Source: DTKY01 sp037440765
GTDB taxonomy: Bacteria > Acidobacteriota > Terriglobia > Bryobacterales > Bryobacteraceae
Assembly (NCBI GenBank): GCA_037440765.1
Contig: JBBITL010000122.1
Coordinates: forward strand, 1-9,903
Direction: 5' to 3'
Length of the DNA stretch: 9,903 nt
Position 1 is the first letter of the stretch; each line of letters opens with the position of its first letter. A model generated the notes under the pieces. The model ran no database searches and was not told the origin of the DNA. It was given only the letters and a program-made list of their open reading frames with translations. Shown here in pieces: positions 4,882 through 9,903 of this stretch. The position numbers and the translations under genes were made by a program.

Positions 4882-6393
4882 ATGCCATCCCCCGCCCCGG
4901 GGCCCGGGCGGCGCTGCCCGGCCGAGGCCCACGCGGCGATTGAGCGCTTTCTCAACGCCAGCCGCCAGCCCATCCTCCTGGAACCCGGCGAAGATCCGTT
5001 CCCGCTGGAAGCGGACAGCTACGCCCTTGATTGGGACGGCGCGCGCCTCACTGTGCAGGTGTGGGACCGGACACGCAACCTGGTGCGGCGCGTTGCCGGG
5101 CTGCACGGCGAGGAGCCGGGCAAGGTCGAACTGGTTATAGAGAAGTTCCCGAAACGCGAGGGCCGGCTGCTGCTGGTGGATACGGCGCGGCCCGCCCTGG
5201 CGCGGATGCCTGCCAGGGGCCGCCGTCTGTCGTTCCGCGAGCGATTCCGCCGCCTGCTGGGCCGCCAGAAGCCGGACTGGAAGGTCGTCGGCATCACGAC
5301 CGAGCAGGACCTGGAGCACAGCCTGTCTTCGCTCTATCCCCGCGCCCTGCTGCGTAAGGGCCGGACCGGGCTGGCGGCGATGGCGGCGCCTCCGGAGGGA
5401 GCGCCGGCCGATGGCGTCCTGAGTTTCGGCCTGATCTGGCTCGACTACCTGCGCCGGCGTGAACCCGGACTGGCTATCGAGGGCCTCCTGCTGTTCCTGC
5501 CTCAGGGCCGGGAGCGCGCCACCTGCCTGAGGCTGCGGTGGCTCGACCCGGCGGCGGCGAGAGTCGCGGCCTGCGTGTATTCTCCGGAGGACTACGCCGA
5601 GGCCGTGGATCCGGCCGACTACGGCAACATCGACACGCGGCTGGATCCGTACCGCGACCCGGCGCGGGCGCTGGGCGGCCGCGCGCAGGAGATGCTGCGG
5701 CGCCTGGGCCGGCTCCCGGGCGTGGAAGCAGTGGCGCTCCCGGGCGGCGCCGTGAGCCTGCGGGTGCGCGGCATGGAATTCGCGGCGGCCGAGGGGGACA
5801 CGCTCCGGTTCGGCCTGACGGAGAAGGCCGCGGCCCGGGAATCCAGCTTCGGTGAAATCGAAGGCCTGGCGCGTGAGCTGGTGCGGTTTCGTTCGGCGCC
5901 CGCGCCAGACCCAACGTCCCCCCTCTACCGGCTGCAACCGGAACGCTGGCTGGAGAGCGGAGTCCGGGCGCACCTGGAGGAAATCGACGCGGCGCTGGCG
6001 CCGTCGCCCGTCTACGGCCAGGTTCCGGCCTTCGCCGGCGCCGAGCGCGGAGTGCTCGACCTGCTGGCGGTGGAGCGCGGCGGCAGGCTGGTTGTGCTGG
6101 AACTGAAAGCCTCCCAGGACATCCATCTTCCATTACAGGCGCTGGACTACTGGCTGCGGGTTGAGTGGCACCTGGAGCGGGACGAGTTCAGGGAGCGCGG
6201 CTATTTCCCGGGCATGGAACTGCGCAAGGAGCCTCCCCGCCTGCTGCTGGTGGCGCCCTCGCTCGAGTTCCATCCAACCACGGACACCATCCTGCGGTGC
6301 CTCTCCCGCCGCATCCCTGTCGAGCGCATCGGACTCGGAGTAGAATGGCAAAGAAAACCGAAGGTGGTGTTCAGGAAATGCCCAAGCCCATAG
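4882..6393 (+). CDS. Uncharacterised protein with C-terminal PD-(D/E)XK nuclease-like domain
   Basis: This 503-residue soluble protein is probably DNA- or RNA-related, but its role is unknown. The C-terminal third has the restriction-endonuclease-like pattern seen in NucS/DUF91 and RecB-type nucleases: helix PERWLESGVRAHLEEID (354-369), strand with D393 in RGVLDLLAV, then E407-x-K409 in LVVLELKAS, and Q419/Y423 in LPLQALDYW. The spacing D-x13-E-x-K suits a complete metal-binding site. The N-terminal ~340 residues match nothing I recognise; they include a DWDGARLTVQVWD-x-x-RNLVRRV segment and a basic patch RGRRLSFRERFRRLLGR near 113-129. The last residues (484-500, GLGVEWQRKPKVVFRKC) are encoded inside the 58-base repeat. 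The ATG at 4882 is the first usable in-frame start. It overlaps the SDR gene by 16 bases. Housekeeping DNA repair and defence are both possible. Confidence 0.75.
   Translation: MPSPAPGPGRRCPAEAHAAIERFLNASRQPILLEPGEDPFPLEADSYALDWDGARLTVQVWDRTRNLVRRVAGLHGEEPGKVELVIEKFPKREGRLLLVDTARPALARMPARGRRLSFRERFRRLLGRQKPDWKVVGITTEQDLEHSLSSLYPRALLRKGRTGLAAMAAPPEGAPADGVLSFGLIWLDYLRRREPGLAIEGLLLFLPQGRERATCLRLRWLDPAAARVAACVYSPEDYAEAVDPADYGNIDTRLDPYRDPARALGGRAQEMLRRLGRLPGVEAVALPGGAVSLRVRGMEFAAAEGDTLRFGLTEKAAARESSFGEIEGLARELVRFRSAPAPDPTSPLYRLQPERWLESGVRAHLEEIDAALAPSPVYGQVPAFAGAERGVLDLLAVERGGRLVVLELKASQDIHLPLQALDYWLRVEWHLERDEFRERGYFPGMELRKEPPRLLLVAPSLEFHPTTDTILRCLSRRIPVERIGLGVEWQRKPKVVFRKCPSP
6334..6391 (+). repeat. 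Genic copy of the 58-base inverted repeat, at a gene junction
   Basis: It matches the reverse complement of 753-810 at 51 of 58 positions. Here it encodes the last residues of the nuclease-like protein and supplies the ribosome-binding region and first codons of the SDR gene. Differences from the other copy fall at 6339, 6342, 6350, 6351, 6360, 6383 and 6386. Four of the first five are third positions in the nuclease frame, and the last two are third positions in the SDR frame. Confidence 0.8.
6341..6367 (+). promoter_or_regulatory. Possible -10 (TAGAAT) and ribosome-binding site (AAGGTGG) of the SDR gene
   Basis: TAGAAT at 6341-6346 is one mismatch from a -10 hexamer. AAGGTGG at 6361-6367 differs by one base from the ideal Shine-Dalgarno AAGGAGG and lies 10 bases before the ATG at 6378. 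AAGGTGG is intact in the other repeat copy, while TAGAAT is TGGAAT there. This favours 6378 as the SDR start over the ATG at 6345, which has only GGAG 4 bases ahead. Confidence 0.35.
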
Positions 6394-7115
6394 CCATTGT
6401 GACCGGGGCCAGCCGCGGCATCGGACGCGGCATCGCCAGGGAACTGGCCAGGACCCATGCGGTGGTGGCCACCTACAGGGGCCGGCTCGACGCGGCCGAA
6501 TCCCTGCGCGCGGAGACCGGCGCCGAGATCGTCCGCTGCGACGTGAGCCTGCGGGAGGACCGCGAGGCGCTGCTGGCGTTCACGCGGGAGCGATTCGGCC
6601 GCCTGGACCTGCTGGTGAACAACGCCGGGATCGCCCCCCGCGTGCGCCTGGACCTGCTGGAGGCCACCGAGGACAGCTTTGACGAACTGATGGCCGTCAA
6701 CCTTAAAGGGCCGTACTTCCTGACCCAGCAGGCGGCGCGCTGGATGGCCGGACAGAAGGAAGGGCGGATCGTGTTCGTCACGTCGATCTCCTCCTTCGCC
6801 GCGTCGTCCAACCGGGGCGAGTACTGCGTGTCAAAGGCCGGTCTGAGCATGGCGGTGGCGCTGTTCGCCGCGCGGCTGGCCGCGCTGAATGTCAAGGTGT
6901 TCGAAATCCGGCCCGGTGTCACCCGCACTGACATGATCCAGGCCGTGGAGAAGATCTACGAAGAGAGGATAGCCGGCGGGCTTCTGCCGCAGGGGCGGAT
7001 GGGCGAGCCCCAGGACATCGCTCTCGCCGTGCGCGCTATCGCCGACGGCCTTCTGGACTACTCGACCGGCCAGGTGCTGAACGTGGACGGGGGCTTCCAC
7101 CTTCGCACCTTGTGA
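6378..7115 (+). CDS. SDR-family dehydrogenase (3-ketoacyl-ACP reductase-like)
   Basis: This 245-residue classical short-chain dehydrogenase/reductase interconverts an alcohol and a ketone using NAD(P)H in the cytoplasm. Motifs: cofactor loop T9-G-A-S-R-G-I-G16, N81-N-A-G84, the catalytic triad S136, Y149 and K153 in SNRGEYCVSKAG, and the RPGVTRTDM segment that closes over the cofactor. It ends with STGQVLNVDGGFHL, the usual SDR C-terminus. R13 after the Ser in the glycine loop hints at NADPH but is not decisive. Length matches the family. An alternative ATG at 6345 would add 11 residues that lie wholly within the repeat; I prefer 6378 because MPKPIAIVTGASRGIG is a typical SDR N-terminus with AAGGTGG upstream. 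It overlaps the nuclease-like gene by 16 bases and is followed 42 bases later by the MFS gene, consistent with a catabolic operon. It is annotated FabG-like by fold only; a role in fatty-acid synthesis is unlikely in this context. Confidence 0.92.
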   Translation: MPKPIAIVTGASRGIGRGIARELARTHAVVATYRGRLDAAESLRAETGAEIVRCDVSLREDREALLAFTRERFGRLDLLVNNAGIAPRVRLDLLEATEDSFDELMAVNLKGPYFLTQQAARWMAGQKEGRIVFVTSISSFAASSNRGEYCVSKAGLSMAVALFAARLAALNVKVFEIRPGVTRTDMIQAVEKIYEERIAGGLLPQGRMGEPQDIALAVRAIADGLLDYSTGQVLNVDGGFHLRTL

Positions 7116-7139
7116 GCACCGCGCCTGTCGGAGTAATAT
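7110..7139 (+). promoter_or_regulatory. Possible internal promoter before the MFS gene
   Basis: TTGTGA (7110-7115, overlapping the SDR stop) and TAATAT (7134-7139) are 18 bases apart, each matching four of six consensus positions. A transcript would start near 7146, leaving about 12 untranslated bases before the MFS ATG. This would let transporter and flavoprotein be expressed apart from the SDR gene. Confidence 0.3.
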
Positions 7140-7161
7140 GACTCACGGGCTATTCACATGA
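7138..7161 (+). CDS. Possible 7-codon coupling mini-ORF before the MFS gene
   Basis: ATG at 7138 opens a 7-residue frame (MTHGLFT) whose TGA (7159-7161) overlaps the MFS ATG (7158-7160) as ATGA. GGAG at 7130-7133 sits 4 bases before its start, whereas the MFS start itself has no clear Shine-Dalgarno. Ribosomes finishing the short frame could restart on the MFS gene. Such a short frame can easily arise by chance. Confidence 0.25.
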   Translation: MTHGLFT

Positions 7162-8402
7162 AGAAATCTTTTTATGGCTGGTGGATCGTCGCCGCCTGCT
7201 TCCTGACCTTCGGGGTGTCGACCGGCTTCCCTTACTACAACATCGCGTTCTTCTTCGACTACTTCCGGGACGATCATGGCTGGCCCATCAGCTTCATCAC
7301 GCTGGGCGCTCCGGTCGCCGTGCTGCTGACCATCTGGGCCGGCCCGGTGATCGTGCCGCGCGTCAGCCCGCGGCTGCTGATCACCATCGGCACCGGGCTG
7401 ACCTTCATCGCCTTTCAATGGTTCGCCCGGCTCGACTCGCAGTGGGAATACTACGCGGCCTGGTGTCTCTACATGGTGGGCTATTTCCTGTCGGGCCCCA
7501 TTCCGCACCAGGTGATCATCTCGAACTGGTTCAAAGAGAAGCGGGGCCGCGCCATGGGCATCACCTACGTCGGCGTGGCGGTGGTGGGCTCCGTCGGAAA
7601 CAAGCTGGGGCCGTACCTGGCGTCGAAGATGCCCTATACCGAGGCGCTCGGCTACATGGGCTTCATGCTTCTGGCGGCATGGCCCCTGGCGATCTTCGTG
7701 CTGAAGGATAAGCCTCAGGACATCGGGCAACTGCCCGACGGCAAGCAGAGCGCGGCGGACGCCGCGGCTCAGCCCGTCAAGGCGGTCCCCAAGACAATCG
7801 GCCAGCTGGTGAAGCGCTCGCCGTTCTGGCTGCTGCTGGTGGGGAGCGCCGCGTCGATAGGTTCGATAGCGGCCGTGAATTTCCACATGAAGTTCGTCTT
7901 CGAGGCGCAGGGCTTCACGGACCAGGCCACGCGGGACCAGATTTGGGGAACCGCCTCGGCCTGGGTGTTGTGGTCCAGTATTGGAGGCCGGCTGCTGGCG
8001 GGCTACCTGGCCGACAAGCTGCCGCGGAAGTACGTAATGCTGGTCACATACCTGATCGTGGCTGCCGCCATTCCGACGCTGTTCCTCGTCAGGCCTGGAC
8101 AGACGGAATTCGTGTACCTGTTCGCGGTGGTGTTCGGCTTCGCCATGGGCGCCGACTACATGCTGATCCCGCTGATGGCGGCCGATCTGTTCGGCCTCGC
8201 CACGCTGGCGCGCGCCATGGGAACCATTCTGCCGACCGACACCATCGCCCAATTCTGGATTCCGAACCTGGTGGCGCGGTTCCGCGATGCGGTCGGCGGC
8301 GACTACACGATTGCCATGATGGCGGTCTTCGCGACCGCGTTCCTGGGCGCGGTGGCGATCGGGCTGCTGCCAAGAAAGGTGCCACGCGATGAGACACTTT
8401 GA
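7158..8402 (+). CDS. MFS transporter, OFA/monocarboxylate-type
   Basis: This 414-residue inner-membrane protein has about 12 predicted helices in two halves. The N-terminus FYGWWIVAACFLTFGVSTG is typical of the oxalate/formate antiporter and monocarboxylate porter branch. The loop between helices 4 and 5, N123-W-F-K-E-K-R-G-R-A-M-G134, is the family's version of the signature following the fourth helix. A hydrophilic central loop (about 187-217) separates the halves, and the second half has the motif-A-like GGRLLAGYLADKLPRK. Likely substrate is a small organic acid, moved by H+ symport or antiport; the exact compound cannot be read from sequence. An in-frame TAA at 7134-7136 and lack of other start codons fix the ATG at 7158. 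The gene overlaps the flavoprotein gene by 14 bases, strongly implying co-translation. Confidence 0.92.
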   Translation: MKKSFYGWWIVAACFLTFGVSTGFPYYNIAFFFDYFRDDHGWPISFITLGAPVAVLLTIWAGPVIVPRVSPRLLITIGTGLTFIAFQWFARLDSQWEYYAAWCLYMVGYFLSGPIPHQVIISNWFKEKRGRAMGITYVGVAVVGSVGNKLGPYLASKMPYTEALGYMGFMLLAAWPLAIFVLKDKPQDIGQLPDGKQSAADAAAQPVKAVPKTIGQLVKRSPFWLLLVGSAASIGSIAAVNFHMKFVFEAQGFTDQATRDQIWGTASAWVLWSSIGGRLLAGYLADKLPRKYVMLVTYLIVAAAIPTLFLVRPGQTEFVYLFAVVFGFAMGADYMLIPLMAADLFGLATLARAMGTILPTDTIAQFWIPNLVARFRDAVGGDYTIAMMAVFATAFLGAVAIGLLPRKVPRDETL

Positions 8403-9819
8403 CTTCAAGAACCTCGATCAGCTTGAGGAACGCGCCCGCCAGGTGGGCGCCACGCATGTCCGGTTCGAGCCCGACCCGGAGAAGGTCAAGGCGATTCTCG
8501 CCCGCCAGGTGCGCGTGGGCGGCTTCGCGCTGGGCAACTCCATCGCTATACACCCGATGGAGGGCTGCGACGGCACACCGGACGGCCGTCCGGACGACCT
8601 GACCTGGCGCCGCTACGGCCGTTTCGCCTCGGGCGGAGCAAAACTGCTGTGGTTTGAGGCCACCGCCGTGCGGGGCGACGGACGCGCCAACGCGCGGCAG
8701 CTCTGGCTGCGGCCCGAGACCATGCCGGATTTCGCCCGGCTGCTGGAAACCACGCGCCGCGAACACGCTCGGCGTTTCGGCACGGCGGACGATTTGCTGG
8801 ACGTGCTGCAACTGACGCATTCGGGCCGTTACAGCACGCCGCAGCGCGTCCTGGCCAGCCGCAGCCCCGCTGTGGACAGCAAGCTGGGCCTGCCCGAGGA
8901 CTACCCCCTCATCACCGACGGCGAGTTGGAACATCTGGAGGACGCCTACGTCGAGGCGGCGCGCATGGCCGCCGACGCCGGCTTCCGGGCGGTGGACATC
9001 AAGGCTACGCACGGCTACCTGACCAGCGACCTGCTCACGGCCAGGACCCGTCGAGGGCGTTACGGAGGACCGCTCGAGAACCGGGCGCGCTTCTTGCAGA
9101 ACGTGATCGGCAAGATCCGGTCGGTTTTGGGAAACCGCGTGATGCTGGCCATGCGCCTGGGCTGCTTCGACGGCATCCCGTACGTAAAGGACCCGGCCAC
9201 GGGCATCGGCGTGCCCGTGAAGCATCCGCTGCCCTACCGCTACGGTTTCGGGATGGATGAGAACGACCCGGCCCGCGAGGATCTAACCGAGGTGAAGCAG
9301 CTCATCGGTTGGCTGATCGACTGGGGGGTTCAACTGCTGAACATCTCGCTCGGGATTCCGTACATGAATCCCCACATGGGACGGCCTTTCGAGCAGCCCG
9401 ATGAAGGCAACTACGAGCAGCCTGAGCACCCGTTGCTGGGCGTGGACCGGCACTTCCGGATTGCGGGCCAGTTGCAGCGGGCGTTCCCGCTCCTGCCGAT
9501 GGTGGGAACCGGCTATAGCTGGCTCCAGAAATACATGATCCACGCGGCGGCGCACAACATCGAAAGCGGCGCCATACGCATCTTCGGCGTAGGGCGAAAC
9601 GCGCTTCCCTACCCGGACTTCGCCAACGATGCGCTCACCAGGGGAGAACTGGCCGAGGCGCGCGTGTGCAAGACCCTGACCTACTGTTCCTACCTGATGC
9701 GACGCAAGAAGCACCCGCTCGGCCAGTTCCCCACCGGCTGCGTGCCGTTCGACAAGAGCGTCTACGGTCCCATCATGAAGCAGGCCAGGGAATCGGAGTG
9801 CGCGGACGTGAACCGGTAG
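8389..9819 (+). CDS. Old yellow enzyme-like NADH:flavin oxidoreductase
   Basis: This 476-residue FMN TIM-barrel protein belongs to the OYE / 2,4-dienoyl-CoA reductase superfamily, which reduces activated C=C bonds or oxidises amines and enoates. H144-S-G-R stands where H-A-G-R is usual. K205-A-T-H208-G-Y-L is followed by RYGGPLENRARFL (the Y-G-G-S-x-E-N-R block), so the first His of the usual H-x-x-H/N pair is Lys. The phosphate-binding end of the barrel is GTGYSW then FGVGRNALPYPDFANDAL. A C-terminal cysteine cluster, C427-x5-C433-x17-C451, resembles the iron-sulfur region of dienoyl-CoA reductase relatives but has Leu430 where a middle Cys might be expected. The FAD/NAD-binding C-terminal domains of full dienoyl-CoA reductase are absent. 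AAAGG lies 9 bases before the ATG. It overlaps the MFS gene by 14 bases and is the last gene of the run. Substrate unknown. Confidence 0.88.
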   Translation: MRHFDFKNLDQLEERARQVGATHVRFEPDPEKVKAILARQVRVGGFALGNSIAIHPMEGCDGTPDGRPDDLTWRRYGRFASGGAKLLWFEATAVRGDGRANARQLWLRPETMPDFARLLETTRREHARRFGTADDLLDVLQLTHSGRYSTPQRVLASRSPAVDSKLGLPEDYPLITDGELEHLEDAYVEAARMAADAGFRAVDIKATHGYLTSDLLTARTRRGRYGGPLENRARFLQNVIGKIRSVLGNRVMLAMRLGCFDGIPYVKDPATGIGVPVKHPLPYRYGFGMDENDPAREDLTEVKQLIGWLIDWGVQLLNISLGIPYMNPHMGRPFEQPDEGNYEQPEHPLLGVDRHFRIAGQLQRAFPLLPMVGTGYSWLQKYMIHAAAHNIESGAIRIFGVGRNALPYPDFANDALTRGELAEARVCKTLTYCSYLMRRKKHPLGQFPTGCVPFDKSVYGPIMKQARESECADVNR

Positions 9820-9851
9820 CGTCCGCTCGCCCGCGGTCCGGCGCCGGGGCT

Positions 9852-9872
9852 AGCGCATGTTTGCGCTTTTTT
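9852..9872 (+). terminator. Probable intrinsic terminator after the flavoprotein gene
   Basis: AGCGCA (9852-9857) and TGCGCT (9862-9867) form a 6-bp stem with a TGTT loop, followed by a run of T up to 9872. It lies 32 bases after the stop at 9819, at the end of the rightward gene run. The stem is short, so strength is uncertain. The remaining bases to 9903 hold a second T-run and no visible gene. Confidence 0.55.
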
Positions 9873-9903
9873 GAGGGCCTTTTTCCGTAAGTCGTTGAAA
9901 ACA

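Noticed and set aside
4867..6126. Minus-strand open frame (419 codons) opposite the nuclease-like gene
   Set aside because: Gln/Arg/Pro-rich with no domain, while the plus strand has nuclease motifs with correct spacing. High GC explains the open frame.
6345..6377. Upstream ATG at 6345 as the SDR start
   Set aside because: It would add 11 residues lying in the repeat. The ATG at 6378 gives the standard SDR N-terminus with AAGGTGG 10 bases ahead. Not fully excluded.
7143..8408. Minus-strand open frame (421 codons) opposite the MFS gene
   Set aside because: The plus strand encodes a textbook 12-helix transporter; the minus frame is a His/Arg/Gln-rich shadow.
8089..9225. Minus-strand open frame (378 codons) opposite the MFS and OYE-like genes
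   Set aside because: It spans two genes in antisense and has no recognisable motif.
1..9903. CRISPR array, tRNA, rRNA, insertion sequence or attachment site
   Set aside because: No regularly spaced direct repeats, no cloverleaf or rRNA-like sequence, and no transposase or integrase motifs were seen on either strand.

Overview
The window is GC-rich (roughly two thirds G+C by eye) and densely coding, with short intergenic gaps. It reads as ordinary bacterial chromosome with an accessory flavour. The gene content fits an Acidobacteriota-type genome, perhaps the Solibacter/Bryobacter side: a Tat-exported Gfo/Idh/MocA oxidoreductase, a sugar-binding lipoprotein, an FMN old-yellow-enzyme relative and OFA-like MFS transport. 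That placement is inferred from gene flavour only; no rRNA or phylogenetic marker is present. I found no tRNA, CRISPR array, transposase or phage gene.

Layout. 2-715 (+) is the 3' part of an unrecognised helical, possibly HEAT-like protein. The 192-base gap 716-907 holds a 58-base repeat copy and a perfect 10-bp hairpin. 908-1903 (-) is a sugar-binding lipoprotein, divergent from a serine racemase/threonine dehydratase-type PLP enzyme at 1986-2942 (+). That enzyme converges, 6 bases apart, on a Tat-signal Gfo/Idh/MocA oxidoreductase at 2949-4367 (-). Behind this oxidoreductase lies a small cyclophilin-like protein at 4463-4828 (-). A 53-base divergent promoter region separates the cyclophilin-like gene from a rightward run. 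The run consists of a large uncharacterised protein with a C-terminal PD-(D/E)XK nuclease-like domain (4882-6393), an SDR dehydrogenase (6378-7115), an MFS transporter (7158-8402) and an OYE-like flavoprotein (8389-9819). A small hairpin plus T-run at 9852-9872 ends it.

How the genes may work together. The SDR, MFS and OYE genes are tightly packed and look like an uptake-and-redox catabolic cassette for an unidentified, probably carboxylated or enone-containing compound. The Tat oxidoreductase, the sugar-binding lipoprotein and the PLP enzyme also suggest scavenging of sugars and amino acids, but they do not form a single operon.

The most unusual signal is a 58-base sequence present twice in opposite orientation, with 51 of 58 bases identical. 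One copy is non-genic (753-810). The other forms the C-terminus of the nuclease-like protein and the start of the SDR gene (6334-6391). Other points worth a look are two start codons sitting exactly 8 bases after a -10-like hexamer (possible leaderless mRNAs), a 7-codon mini-ORF overlapping the MFS start, and an OYE-like enzyme with altered active-site and cysteine motifs.
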